Source of the DNA: Prosthecobacter algae
GTDB lineage: Bacteria > Verrucomicrobiota > Verrucomicrobiia > Verrucomicrobiales > Verrucomicrobiaceae
Length of the DNA stretch: 64,000 nt
NCBI RefSeq assembly: GCF_039542385.1
Contig: NZ_BAABIA010000012.1
Coordinates: 1 to 64,000, forward strand
Direction of reading: 5' to 3'
A program made the translations under genes and the position numbers. The notes under the pieces are model-generated. The model worked only from the letters and a program-made list of their open reading frames with translations, searched no databases and had not been told where the DNA came from. Numbering within the stretch: position 1 is the stretch's first letter; every line of letters starts with the position of its first letter. Positions 49,842 through 59,860 of the stretch are shown here, in pieces.

Positions 49842-50048
49842 GAACAGGGCGTGGCTGGCAGCGCCGGGGGGACTGAAATCTGACTCTTACTACGTGGCGC
49901 ACCGACTTTCGTGAGTCAATTACGACCTGCATGGAATCTGTGGCTGAACTTTCAGAAAGGTTATTGCGGCTGAAAGCTGTGAAAACCGCCATTTCCCCAG
50001 CGAAACCCTGATCCCAGGCTGAAAACCGGCCTTTTTGCCTCCCTGAAT
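49842..50048. other. Intergenic region without recognised gene
   Basis: It holds the promoter for the prenyl synthase and the 3' end of the PEP-CTERM gene's transcript. No convincing terminator, repeat or RNA gene was seen. Confidence 0.4.
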
Positions 50049-53000
50049 TTAGGGACGGCGGCGGCGGGTAAACAGCGCTAGCCCACCAAAAACCAAAAAA
50101 ATAGCCCGCGACGGCTCCGGCACCAGGGTGATGCTGAGGACACCTGAGGTGAACAAATCCGAGGTATTCCACACCAGGCCATCGGGCAGTGAGGGAAGGT
50201 CAAACTGGGCCACGCTGCCAGCGATGGGTCCCGTGAGCCCCGTCCAGTCAAATAACCGCCATTGGTCATTCGCGGCCCAGGCGGTCAGGCCAGTGGGATT
50301 GGCCACTTTTAAAATCGTGGTGCTGGTCAGGTCCAGCCCGCCCAGGATGATGGCCCGGTCTGCCGCAGCGGCGATACCCGTATTGTCGCCCAAACCTGCC
50401 CCCGAAAAGAGATCGAAGTCCAGGATGGAGCCCGTCTGCAAGGTGAGTAGGCCCGTGCCCGTCGTCTGCAAAGTCAGCAGACCTGCCACTGTGGGCGTGG
50501 CCCCGGGCAGTTCCGTGCCGATCTGGAGGGTGGCCCCGGTGAGGGTGATGTTTCGGTCTGCCCCGGCGAGGATACGGCCACTGCCGCCCAGGGTGGCTCC
50601 AGCGGCGACCGTGACATTTCCTGTGCCCGTGGCGGAACCGCTACCGATGAGGTTGCTCACTAAAAGGGTGCCAGCATCCACCAGCGTGCCGCCGCTGTGG
50701 GTGCTATCTCCGGTGAGGGTCCACGTTCCCAGCCCGGCTTTTTGCAGCACGGTGCCGACGCTGCCGTTGTTTCCGATGCTGACGATCTCATTGGCTCCTT
50801 GGTTGGTTCCCGTCAGGCGCAGGGTGCGGGTGGCGGTGACGTTTGTGCCCGTGGAGGTGAAGGGGGCGGTGAACTTCACGCTGCCGACGCCGTTGTTTTC
50901 CAGCACAGCTAGCACCGTCTGCACGGTGGTGACGGAATTGGAAATCTGAATGGGCCGATCGGTGGTCGCATCACTGCTGCCCACATAACGCAACGCCCCG
51001 ATGACATGAAGGACGGTGGTATTGCCGCCACTGGCCAACTCGATGACTCCATTGCTTGTGCCTGTGCCCAGAGAACTAGCGGTGCCCTGATTGGCCAGCA
51101 CCGAGGCCTCCACCGTGGCATTGCGGATGAGGGTCTGGCCCGCATAAGTATTCGCCGGGCCCAGAGGGAGAAACATGGTGGTGGGCACCGTGGCGGTGCT
51201 GACGGTGGCGACGTCATTCACAGACAGGGAGAGGTTGTTCTCGTTCTCGCCAGCCCCGCCGAGGAATCCTGCGCGGAAGTTGTTGTTAGACGTGACGTTA
51301 TCCACCATCAGCGTGGAGATGACACTGGCTCCACCGACGATGCGGTTGTCCGTGCCAGTGCCCATGACTTGGAGCCAGTCCACGGTGGTGTTATAAGCGG
51401 TGCTGCCGATGCCGAGGATGATCTTGCCACTACGGTCACCCGAGCCCAGGAGGAACTCGGTATTGGAGCTGATGGACCCCGATTGGAAATGCAGGATGCC
51501 TTCATGCACGCGCGTGCTGCCCGTGTAGGTGCTGGCCCCGCGCATGACCAGGGTGCCCAGGCCGCCTTTGGTGACAGTAGTGCCGAAACCAGCGGCGTTG
51601 ACGATGGCAGAATTGATGACCAGCGGGGCGGCGGTGTTGTTTTGAATGATGGGCAGGTCGTTGTTCGCCCCGGCATCCGGTGACTTCAGCGTGCTGGTAG
51701 AAATGGTCTGGGTAAAGTTGCCCACAGTGCTGGAAACCAGGATGCCACCAACGGTCAAAATACGCCCCGTGACATCCTGCGCGAGAGTGGTCGTCTGGGC
51801 CTGGCCAAAGCGCAGGCTGGTGATGGCCGTGTTTGCCCCCAGTGTGGTGGTGCCCACTCCGGCAGCAATGTCTGCATTGCCCACCAAAGTGGTGGCGGTG
51901 GTGGGCGTGTAACCGCCAGAAGGCAAGGCTGAGAGGGGGACGATCTGCCGCACACCGCCGCTGAGGGCCGTGGAGCCTAACCATTCATCTCCGGCAGCGG
52001 CATCCAGCGACCACAGGTAAGGCGCACCGAGTGAGGAAGTGAAGATGGCATTGTCCGTGCCGCCCGTTGTCGTGAGGCTGCCAGTGGTGGGCCGGGTGAT
52101 GCCCACGATGCCGCCGACACCGCGAGTGAAGCTGCCAAAAGAGAGATCTACCCGGGTGGCCCCATTCTGCGCCACCGTGATGTAGCTGGAGCCTCCATGC
52201 GCGGTATTCACCCCTGTGGGCACCACTGGGCCAAAAGCTTGGCTATTGCTGGCTCCGCTCTTGCCCGTGATGAGCAGTGTACCGCTATTAAGGTTGAGTT
52301 CGTTTGGGATGGCGATGCCACTGTGCAAGATATTCGTGGTAGGGCTGGTGGCGGCGCTGAAGTCCAGGTGCAAAGCCCCGCCATTCAGCGTGGTGATGGT
52401 GTTGCCCACTGAGGAGGCCAGCATCACGGTGCCGTTGCCTTCCTTCACAATCGTCAGTGCGCCCGTGCTGGTGCGGGTGATGGGGTCCAGCACATCCATG
52501 TTCCCTGCCCCGGCCAGGACTAAGACACGTGCGGTGGTGGCCGTCTGCGTGATGGCGGCCCCGCTGGCGGTATCAAAGATGAGTTTGCCACTGTCTGACT
52601 GGATGCGGATGGTGGTGACGCCGCCCAGGGTGATGAGGCCCGTGAGGGTGTTATTGCCGCTGACATTGCGGATGCCACCATTGCTCGCGACCCCGAGGCT
52701 CGATATGGAAATGGGTTCTGCCGCGAGGGTGATGCCCCCTGCCAGTTCCAAGGCTGCGCCAGCACTGATGACGGTGGAACCAAAAGTGGTTGCTGAGACA
52801 CCGAGCGCATTGGCATGTGTGGGCCGCAGGACCCCAGCGCTGATGGTGAGAATGCCGGTGAAATTGTTATCCCCTCCCAGAGTCAGGCTGCCATTACCCG
52901 TCTTGGTCAGCAAGCCCGTCGCAATGTTGATGCGCCCATTGATGGCCGTATCTCCACGACCGCCAATGTTTAAATTCACCGTGCCTGTGATGGCATTCGT

Positions 53001-55133
53001 GGCAGGGGTCGTGGCCTGGATGGTCAGCAAACCCGCATCGGAAGTGAAGGTGGAATTCCCCACCAAGGTCATCAGCCCGGTGAGCGTATTATTGCCACTG
53101 ACATTGCGAAGAACGCCATCCACGGCCGTGCTGACCCCCACGCCAGAAAGGGTCACAGGACGACTGAAGGTGATGCCATTGGCGAAGCGCAAGGAACCCC
53201 CTTCGATGACATTGATGGTGCCACCTGTCGTGCCCAGTGCAGCCCCATTTCGCAGCTCCAGCGCCCCACTCGCCACCACAGTGCCACCCGTGTGGCTGCT
53301 GGTCCCCGTGAGGATGGTGGTGGCCCCAGCAGAGCCATTGACCAAGAGGGTCACAGCACCACCGCCGGCATTGTTGGTGATCCCTGAATGAACGGTGAGC
53401 AGGGAGCTATTTGAATGATTGGTTAGGAAAAGCTGCCCGGTGCCTGCGCTGGCACCACCCGCAGAAAGTGAACTGGCGACACCGATCTGGCCGATGGTGA
53501 GGCTTTTCGCATTCGAAGTGATCTGCACACCCCCGACCACGCCGAGGCGTAAAGTATTGCCTGCACCCGTGAGGACGGTGCGGTCCACCTGCGTATCCGT
53601 CATGGAAACGGTGGCTAAGTTCACCACCGCCCCCGTCTGGGTCAGGGGTCCGGTGGAGCTGCTATTCAGCATGAGATGTGAGGTAGCGTCGCTAGTGACA
53701 GGCGTGGCGGTCACAGCCGATGTGGTGCCGCTAAAGTTCGTCAAAACACCCCCGGAAACCTGCGCCCAAGTACCCAGACCCACACCCGACTTGTAAGTGG
53801 CCCAAGGACCTAAAACCGTATCCGCCATGCTGCTGGTGATGGCACCCGAGGCCGGAGCGGTGAAGGCGACGGTGCCTGTGGTGGTGCGGCTCAAGGTGCC
53901 AAAGCTGAGGTTCATCTCACCGCCTGCGCCGGAGGTGAGCTCAATGGAGGAACGAAACCCCTGCACGCTGATGTTGCCCAGGCGCTGGGAATTGATGGTG
54001 CCTGCCTTGCCCGTCAACATAAGGACTGAACTGCCGATGTTGCTGCCCAGGAGATCCAGCCCGCCAGGGGCGGCGAGGCCATTGTAAAGAATGTCTTGCT
54101 GAGGGGCCGTGGCGGCGGCGTAATCCAGCACGGTCATACCGCCTGTGTAGCCAGAGCTATTGCGCCCCAGCACTGTATTTCCACCATACGTGTTCGCAGC
54201 ATTGAGCGTCACCGTGCCATCACTTTTGGTTAGGGTGAAACGGTGAAAGGCATAACCGGACCCGCCATCGGTGATGGGGGCACTGATGACCATGCCTGTA
54301 TTGCCGGAGTGCATGAGCACGCCCGTGCTCCCCGTCATGGTGATGCCGCCCGAAAGGGTCACATTGTTTCCCGTCACCCGGATGGCCGCGTAAGTATTGG
54401 CAAACCCCGAGGCCGTGATGGGCATGGCGTAATTGCCGGTGCCGCCCAGGGTCAGCGTGCCATTGTTGCGGATGGTGATGCCGCTGACATTCGAGATCGT
54501 TGCCTGGGCGGCGATGCCTGCATAGACGTAACTGCCGATGGTTAACATGCCCGTCAGGTTCGGGTTGGAGAGCATGTTTAAATTCACGAACTGGGTGGCT
54601 GTGCCGCCGCTTTTCTGAAGGGTCAGATTGCTCCCCTGAAAGGCAAGATTCGTCCCAAAACTGACAAACTGGGAACCGCCCGAGGAAAAGTCTGCGAACT
54701 GGATGAGGCCACCATCACCGAAGTTCAGCACCGTATTGGCCACAGCTCCATTGAGGGCATACTGCTGGCCCGCGACAGGTGTGGCGGTACCCAGCGCCAG
54801 GAAATTCATGCCCTTCAAATTCATATTGCCGGAAATGCTCACCGTATTGGCAGACGCTGGCGTGGTGCTGCCGAACTGGGCCGTCTCCAGCCCCGTGTTA
54901 CCCCACAGCACGTTCGCATTGGTGGAGTCCAGCCAGTTCGCCACCGTGGTGTTCCAAGTACCGTTGCCATTTTGCAAACCAGGGGTGCCAGGGGTAGCAT
55001 CCCAGGTCAGCACTTGGGCCACTAGGCGAGGCGGCAGTGCCAAGTAGGTTTGGCAAAGCAGCAGAATGGCTACACTAAAGGGCCGAATCCACGCGGAGAG
55101 CTGGTGGGCAGCAGGGTGCAGGGGGGATTTCAT
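50049..55133 (-). CDS. PEP-CTERM protein with autotransporter-associated beta-strand repeats (1694 aa)
   Basis: An exported protein of 1694 aa. It has an N-terminal signal peptide after a basic N-region (hydrophobic SVAILLLCQTYLAL, then LVAQ) and a body of Gly/Thr/Asn-rich beta-strand repeats typical of autotransporter-associated families (GTWTLTGDSTHSGGTLVDAG, GNGSLTLGGDNNFTGILTIS). The PEP-CTERM tail reads VPEPSR, a hydrophobic helix (IFLVFGGLALF) and RRRRP. It resembles the 1239-aa protein at 42680-46399 in architecture and is probably a diverged paralogue. A long parallel beta-helix filament released or anchored by exosortase is inferred. No catalytic or translocator domain was seen. Confidence 0.9.
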   Translation of the reverse strand: MKSPLHPAAHQLSAWIRPFSVAILLLCQTYLALPPRLVAQVLTWDATPGTPGLQNGNGTWNTTVANWLDSTNANVLWGNTGLETAQFGSTTPASANTVSISGNMNLKGMNFLALGTATPVAGQQYALNGAVANTVLNFGDGGLIQFADFSSGGSQFVSFGTNLAFQGSNLTLQKSGGTATQFVNLNMLSNPNLTGMLTIGSYVYAGIAAQATISNVSGITIRNNGTLTLGGTGNYAMPITASGFANTYAAIRVTGNNVTLSGGITMTGSTGVLMHSGNTGMVISAPITDGGSGYAFHRFTLTKSDGTVTLNAANTYGGNTVLGRNSSGYTGGMTVLDYAAATAPQQDILYNGLAAPGGLDLLGSNIGSSVLMLTGKAGTINSQRLGNISVQGFRSSIELTSGAGGEMNLSFGTLSRTTTGTVAFTAPASGAITSSMADTVLGPWATYKSGVGLGTWAQVSGGVLTNFSGTTSAVTATPVTSDATSHLMLNSSSTGPLTQTGAVVNLATVSMTDTQVDRTVLTGAGNTLRLGVVGGVQITSNAKSLTIGQIGVASSLSAGGASAGTGQLFLTNHSNSSLLTVHSGITNNAGGGAVTLLVNGSAGATTILTGTSSHTGGTVVASGALELRNGAALGTTGGTINVIEGGSLRFANGITFSRPVTLSGVGVSTAVDGVLRNVSGNNTLTGLMTLVGNSTFTSDAGLLTIQATTPATNAITGTVNLNIGGRGDTAINGRINIATGLLTKTGNGSLTLGGDNNFTGILTISAGVLRPTHANALGVSATTFGSTVISAGAALELAGGITLAAEPISISSLGVASNGGIRNVSGNNTLTGLITLGGVTTIRIQSDSGKLIFDTASGAAITQTATTARVLVLAGAGNMDVLDPITRTSTGALTIVKEGNGTVMLASSVGNTITTLNGGALHLDFSAATSPTTNILHSGIAIPNELNLNSGTLLITGKSGASNSQAFGPVVPTGVNTAHGGSSYITVAQNGATRVDLSFGSFTRGVGGIVGITRPTTGSLTTTGGTDNAIFTSSLGAPYLWSLDAAAGDEWLGSTALSGGVRQIVPLSALPSGGYTPTTATTLVGNADIAAGVGTTTLGANTAITSLRFGQAQTTTLAQDVTGRILTVGGILVSSTVGNFTQTISTSTLKSPDAGANNDLPIIQNNTAAPLVINSAIVNAAGFGTTVTKGGLGTLVMRGASTYTGSTRVHEGILHFQSGSISSNTEFLLGSGDRSGKIILGIGSTAYNTTVDWLQVMGTGTDNRIVGGASVISTLMVDNVTSNNNFRAGFLGGAGENENNLSLSVNDVATVSTATVPTTMFLPLGPANTYAGQTLIRNATVEASVLANQGTASSLGTGTSNGVIELASGGNTTVLHVIGALRYVGSSDATTDRPIQISNSVTTVQTVLAVLENNGVGSVKFTAPFTSTGTNVTATRTLRLTGTNQGANEIVSIGNNGSVGTVLQKAGLGTWTLTGDSTHSGGTLVDAGTLLVSNLIGSGSATGTGNVTVAAGATLGGSGRILAGADRNITLTGATLQIGTELPGATPTVAGLLTLQTTGTGLLTLQTGSILDFDLFSGAGLGDNTGIAAAADRAIILGGLDLTSTTILKVANPTGLTAWAANDQWRLFDWTGLTGPIAGSVAQFDLPSLPDGLVWNTSDLFTSGVLSITLVPEPSRAIFLVFGGLALFTRRRRP

Positions 55134-55319
55134 AAGGGATGGGCCACCCCAGCGGTGACTCGCATCCGTGGACTTCCATCGGTAAGAAGAACCGGTTTTT
55201 CACAAGACGTTTGGGGGGATGCCTAACAAACCAAGCATCGGCCATGCCATGCGCTCACCTCACCGGCTAGCTGGGCACATTAATACAGGAATCGGTTCTG
55301 CCGTCACCTGCGCCCCGGA

Positions 55320-57554
55320 TCACTCCAGCCCTAACAAACGCTGTGACTCTTCCAGCAAAAATTTGGTATCGGTGAAGGGTTCCCAGCTCACGTCCCACCA
55401 GCGCAGGCGGCCCTGGGCATCCACCAAAACGGCGGCGTGGAGGGGCTCCTCCTCAAAGTCATCGTAGGCTTTGAAGGTCTTGAACATGGCGAGGCTAGGG
55501 TCGCAGTAGATGGGGAAAGGTGGCAGCTTTTTCGTCGTCATCTGCTCCGTGATGCGGCCTGCCAGAGACATGGGCTCCAGGGTAATGGCGGCCATTTGAA
55601 TCCCGGCTTTCTCAAAATCTGCGGAGACTTTAGAAAAGGCATTGATCTGGGTCATGCAGTGCGTGCAAGCGCTGCCGAGATAGAAAAGCAGGAGGTGCGG
55701 TTTGCCTGCGAGTGAGGAACTGTCCACAGCTTTGCCCTCCAGCGTCAGGGCCTCCCACTTCGGCCCCACCGGGGGCTGCCAGTGCATGGGACCCAGGGTC
55801 TCCAGCGCCGGGCGGACGCCGCTGTCCTTACGCTGAGGGGCTGCGGCCTGCCAGTTCCCCTGAATGCCCAGTGTGGGGGCCAGGGCGGTGAGGCGCTTGG
55901 CTAGGGGCAGATCTTTGTCCATGGCGAAGGCGAGTTTGCCCGCCTGCTCCAGGGCTTTTTTGGCTTCGTCTTTTTTGCCCAAGGCTGCCAGAAGTTCGGC
56001 CTTGGCGGCAAAGCCAGCGAGGTCCTGGGGAAACTCTTTGATGTCCTCCTCGGCCTTCTTTTTGTCGCCCAAGGTGAGCCACAGAAAGGCAGCCCTCTCC
56101 GGAGGCATGGAGCCGGCAGCGTCCAAGACCTTGGCGGCGTCTTTGCTTTTCGACAGGATGGCTTTCAGGGCCCGCAATTCCTTAAGCGTGCTCACGGCGG
56201 GGCCTTCATTCGGTTTGTCCTTGGTGACGACCTCGGGGGTTTTAGGCTTGGCCTCGTTGCCTTTGGTTGCCTTGACTTTGTCGGCCTCTTTGGCCTTCTC
56301 GGCTTTGGCTTTGTCCGCCGCGACCTTGGCTTTCGCGATGGCTTTGCGATTCAACTCTTCAAGCTGGGTAATGTTGGTTTCGAGAGCTTTGAGATCCCCT
56401 TTGTAATAGAAAGCCAAAGCACGAGCCTCGCGTCGGGCGATTTCGATCTGGTCATGGTCCACCGCTTTGAGAAGAGGGCCATCCGTGAGCGTCAGCACCT
56501 CGTCCCACAGTTCCCATTTTGTTAGTGTATCGATAAGGCGCAGAGGGCCATAGTTGGCGCTGCCTTTGCCCAGATGGTTATACTTCGGGTGACGTGGATT
56601 GCTGATCAGACTTTTGGCTAGGCCGATGGCGTCTTTGGCGCGACCCAGTTCATTATACGTGCGCACCAGCCACTCTTCATTGTGCGCGTAATTGTGGATC
56701 TGGTCTGGCAGGATCCGGTTTTCGATCATGTAGGCGTGATCCACACGAGTGCTGGCTTCCTGCTGCCAGGCCGCATCGTCCTGACGTTTCAGCTTGGAAA
56801 AGGTGTGCCCGGACATGTGCCACATGTGGGCGATGGCCGGAGCGATCTGGCCATTCTGCGCGGCGGATTTCAGGGCCTGTCCAGGCTTGGGGCCGTCCCA
56901 GAGGTGGATGCGGTAGTGATGCGCGGGATGCTCTGGATTGGCGGCGAAAACTTGGTCCAGCAGGGCATTGAGCGCCATGGGGCTGGAAAGAGGCGCATCG
57001 CCCTTGGCATGCCAGATTTTCCAGGCCAGGAAGGCCTTTGCTTCCACGTCATCGCCATGCTCCTGGACGATGGTTTCCAGGTCGCGAATGAAATCCAAAG
57101 CGCGCTGTTTTTTATCCCGTTTGTCCTCCTTGTAAAAGGTCTCCAGGGTGGCGATCCACAACTTCTCACGCGCACTCGCTTTCTCCTTCAGCGCGGTGGC
57201 TTTTTTGATGAACTGCTTCGCCCGTGCTTCGTTGTTCACGTTGGCCATCGTCAGGCCCCAGTAGGCCATGGCGCAGTCTTTATCCAAGAGCGCAACCTGT
57301 CGGAAGGAGCGCTCCGCCTCGTAATACCAAAAACCATGAAGCTGGCCGACTCCCTGATTGAAAAACTTCTGCGCTTCCGCGTTCTTGGTAGAGATTTTAA
57401 AGTCCACCTTCCCTGTGCCCGGCATCAATACTGCTGCCTGTCGCGGCCCCTCATTGAAGGCCTCCCCATGGAGCGAGTGCCCAGGCAGAGGATCTGCCGC
57501 TGGACAGGCCAGGGCGAAGCTGAAGGAAAGAAACAAAGAAAGGCGCGGGTGCAT
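55320..57554 (-). CDS. Exported TPR protein with C-terminal thioredoxin-fold (AhpC/TSA redoxin) domain
   Basis: The 744-aa protein has a signal peptide (LFLSFSFALACPAA), TPR-like helical repeats (about 50-380: FFNQGVGQLHGFWYYEAERSFRQ, AYWGLTMANVNNEARAKQF) and a highly charged Lys/Ala/Glu linker (about 400-450). More helical repeats follow, then a redoxin domain from about 595 with the active pair Cys630-Thr-His-Cys633 in YLGSACTHC. TPR-redoxin fusions are common in Planctomycetes and Verrucomicrobia, but their function is not established. A periplasmic thiol oxidoreductase docking on a partner is inferred. The gene stands alone on the minus strand, downstream of the ligase operon and separated from it by 56 bp. 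Confidence 0.88.
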   Translation of the reverse strand: MHPRLSLFLSFSFALACPAADPLPGHSLHGEAFNEGPRQAAVLMPGTGKVDFKISTKNAEAQKFFNQGVGQLHGFWYYEAERSFRQVALLDKDCAMAYWGLTMANVNNEARAKQFIKKATALKEKASAREKLWIATLETFYKEDKRDKKQRALDFIRDLETIVQEHGDDVEAKAFLAWKIWHAKGDAPLSSPMALNALLDQVFAANPEHPAHHYRIHLWDGPKPGQALKSAAQNGQIAPAIAHMWHMSGHTFSKLKRQDDAAWQQEASTRVDHAYMIENRILPDQIHNYAHNEEWLVRTYNELGRAKDAIGLAKSLISNPRHPKYNHLGKGSANYGPLRLIDTLTKWELWDEVLTLTDGPLLKAVDHDQIEIARREARALAFYYKGDLKALETNITQLEELNRKAIAKAKVAADKAKAEKAKEADKVKATKGNEAKPKTPEVVTKDKPNEGPAVSTLKELRALKAILSKSKDAAKVLDAAGSMPPERAAFLWLTLGDKKKAEEDIKEFPQDLAGFAAKAELLAALGKKDEAKKALEQAGKLAFAMDKDLPLAKRLTALAPTLGIQGNWQAAAPQRKDSGVRPALETLGPMHWQPPVGPKWEALTLEGKAVDSSSLAGKPHLLLFYLGSACTHCMTQINAFSKVSADFEKAGIQMAAITLEPMSLAGRITEQMTTKKLPPFPIYCDPSLAMFKTFKAYDDFEEEPLHAAVLVDAQGRLRWWDVSWEPFTDTKFLLEESQRLLGLE

Positions 57555-57610
57555 GAAGGCTGGTATGCATAACGGCTAAGCCCGCACGAATCCTTCCGCA
57601 AGGCACTGAA

Positions 57611-58885
57611 TCAGACCTTGCGCCAGCGTTTGGCCTTGAACTCATGTCGCGGCAGGCTGTCCGCCTCCACCAGCCGCACGGGAATGCGCATGGAGAAAGT
57701 ATCGCGCAGCTTGGCCTCCAGGCGTTTGATGAGGGCTTTGGAAACATTGCCCGGCACCTCGATGAGGAGTTCGATCTCGTCCATGGCATCCACCTTGCGC
57801 TGTTCCACCATGAATTCCGCGATCTCGCTAAACTGCCTCACCACGGCCTCGACCGCGCTGGGATAAACATTCACGCCCCGCACCACCACCATGTCGTCCA
57901 CGCGGCTGAGCACGCCCCCTTCCAGCGCCAATCGGCCCTGCCACAGGCGCTTTTTCACCCAGTCGCCCGTGCGGTAGCGCAGCAGTGGCCCAGCGGTGCG
58001 ATCCAGCGTAGTCAGCACCAATTCCCCACACTCACCTTCGTTCACTTCCAGGCCGGTGGCGGGATCTATGACCTCGGCCAAATAAGCCTCCTCAATGACC
58101 ACGAGCTGACCGGGAACGGCAGTAGTTTCATAACTCACGGGGCCCACCTCCGTCATGCCATGGTGATCATACACGCGAGCATTCCACAGTTTTTCAATGC
58201 GGGCGCGCACCTCAGGGATGCTGCCGCCGGGCTCACCAGCGACGATGATTTTCTGCACGCGCAGGGACAGGTGTTCCACCCCGCTGGCCTCGCCGATCAT
58301 CTCGCCCAAACGCAGGGCATAGGTAGGCGTACAGCACAGGACGGTGGCTCCGTAACGGGCCATCATTTCCAAACGAGCCTGACTGGAAAGACCGCCGCTA
58401 GGGAGGGTGAGGTAGTGGCCATTGGCCGCCTCATAGGCGGTCCAAAAACCCAGAAAAGGCCCGAAGGAAAATGCGAAGAAGATGCGGTCTTTCCCTGCCA
58501 CCAGATCCGCGCCATCATAGACATGACGCCAGCATTTCAGCATGGCCTCCCAGCTTTCTGGGGTATCCAGCCAGGCCACGGGCTGGCCACTACTGGTGCC
58601 GCTGGTCTGGCAAAAGCGCGTGTAGGACTCCAGAGGTTGAGTCAAGTGCGTGCCAAAGGGCGGGTGGGCGAGGCGGTCTGCCAGCAGCTCCTCCTTCAGG
58701 GTGAAAGGCACCTGCTGGATAAAATCCTCCACGCCATCCATCGACGAGACGACGACCTTGGCCGCCTGAAATTTGTGGGCGTAAAATCCGCCCGCGCCAT
58801 TCACGGTGACGAGAATGGAACGCAGCTTGCGCCATTGGTTGGAACGCAGGCGGTCACGATCTATGGGGGAACTCACATCAGCCAC
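57611..58885 (-). CDS. Phenylacetate-CoA ligase-like adenylate-forming enzyme
   Basis: The 424-aa protein matches the PaaK family: the AMP-binding loop FCQTSGTSSGQP (about 91-102), a GEPGGSIPEVRARIE stretch, the YDHHGMTEVGP adenylation motif, LLRYRTGDWV and a C-terminal VRGVNVYPSAVEAV ligase subdomain. These enzymes activate an aromatic or similar carboxylate to its CoA thioester via an acyl-AMP. No paa genes are adjacent, so the substrate is unknown. It begins with GTG at 58885, 59 bp after the ROK stop, in a minus-strand run SDR - ROK - ligase. Confidence 0.9.
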   Translation of the reverse strand: MADVSSPIDRDRLRSNQWRKLRSILVTVNGAGGFYAHKFQAAKVVVSSMDGVEDFIQQVPFTLKEELLADRLAHPPFGTHLTQPLESYTRFCQTSGTSSGQPVAWLDTPESWEAMLKCWRHVYDGADLVAGKDRIFFAFSFGPFLGFWTAYEAANGHYLTLPSGGLSSQARLEMMARYGATVLCCTPTYALRLGEMIGEASGVEHLSLRVQKIIVAGEPGGSIPEVRARIEKLWNARVYDHHGMTEVGPVSYETTAVPGQLVVIEEAYLAEVIDPATGLEVNEGECGELVLTTLDRTAGPLLRYRTGDWVKKRLWQGRLALEGGVLSRVDDMVVVRGVNVYPSAVEAVVRQFSEIAEFMVEQRKVDAMDEIELLIEVPGNVSKALIKRLEAKLRDTFSMRIPVRLVEADSLPRHEFKAKRWRKV

Positions 58886-58944
58886 GGTGAAGGGTTGGCG
58901 AGCAGCCTGGACGGGTCAAACAGAGATGCGTTCGCGTCGGTAGA

Positions 58945-59853
58945 TCATCCCAGGCTGCGCACGGCCCCGTAAGCTCCGGCATCATCGCCCAAAGCCGCCA
59001 GCACCAGCCGCACCTGATGGCCTCCGGGTCGCCATTCATACTGATCCAAAAAGGTGGCCAGAGGCTGCAACAGACGATCCCCTGCCCCGGTGGCGATGCC
59101 ACCGCCTAGAATGATGAGCTCAGGGTCCAGCACATTGATGAGACTGGCCAACCCCGCCGCGAGATGACGCACGGACTCCAGCCAGATTTTTTCCGCCTGG
59201 GCATCCCCCGCAGTACTGGCCGCCAGCAATGCATGGGTGGTGGCATACTGGCCTTTTCCACGCGCTTGCAGGGTCTTGTTGCCGATGGCCACCTCCAGAC
59301 TGCCCGGCGTGCCAAAGAGATCCACCGGCGCATTGAGATCTGTGGTGATGTGCCCCAGGTGCCCGGCGCGGCCCAGGGCCCCTTTCAGCAAACGTCCGCC
59401 GCTGTAAATCGCCCCGCCCACACCTGTTCCCAGCGTGATCATAAACACATCCTGGCAGCCCTGCGCCGCGCCCACCCACACCTCGCCTAACAGGGCGGCC
59501 TGCGCGTCATTGAGCACATTCACCCGCCGATCGAGAAAGCTGGGCCAGTCCAACTTTTCCAGCCCGTGCATCCGCCCTGGCATCCACTGGATGCAGTGCC
59601 CCTCAGGATGGGCCAACCCGGGCGCGGAGAGCCCCACGGGCAGCTTTTGCCCTCCAGCGAGGGTTTCCAACTCCGCCACGATGCCGCGCACGGTGAGGGC
59701 AAACAGCGGCAGGCCATCCGCGAATTCGCCATCCTGCGTGGGCCGAGAGAGATGCGTGATCTGCCTGCCCGTTCGGCTTTCGATGAGCGCGGCCTTGATA
59801 TTGGTGCCGCCGAGGTCAATGCCGATGGCGAGATCGCTGAATGATGCATTCAT
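58945..59853 (-). CDS. ROK-family sugar kinase-like protein lacking the zinc cysteines
   Basis: ATG 59853 gives 302 aa, with AIGIDLGGTNIKAALI (phosphate-1, about 9-24), NDAQAA with the catalytic base Asp116 and LGTGVGGA (141-148). ROK proteins phosphorylate hexoses such as glucose or fructose. The usual zinc site GHx9-11CxCGxxGCxE is replaced here: after Gly164-His165 come DLFGTPGSLE with no cysteines. A longer start in this frame would read through the SDR gene and is rejected. The start lies 7 bp after the SDR stop, so the genes are co-transcribed and probably translationally coupled. Confidence 0.9.
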   Translation of the reverse strand: MNASFSDLAIGIDLGGTNIKAALIESRTGRQITHLSRPTQDGEFADGLPLFALTVRGIVAELETLAGGQKLPVGLSAPGLAHPEGHCIQWMPGRMHGLEKLDWPSFLDRRVNVLNDAQAALLGEVWVGAAQGCQDVFMITLGTGVGGAIYSGGRLLKGALGRAGHLGHITTDLNAPVDLFGTPGSLEVAIGNKTLQARGKGQYATTHALLAASTAGDAQAEKIWLESVRHLAAGLASLINVLDPELIILGGGIATGAGDRLLQPLATFLDQYEWRPGGHQVRLVLAALGDDAGAYGAVRSLG

Positions 59854-59860
59854 GGTTAGG

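Noticed and set aside
52216-53391. 391-codon plus-strand frame
   Set aside because: Opposite the 1694-aa PEP-CTERM gene; Val/Pro/Leu-rich translation with no recognisable domain.
57644-58972. 442-codon plus-strand frame
   Set aside because: Complement of the PaaK-like ligase, which has clear conserved motifs.
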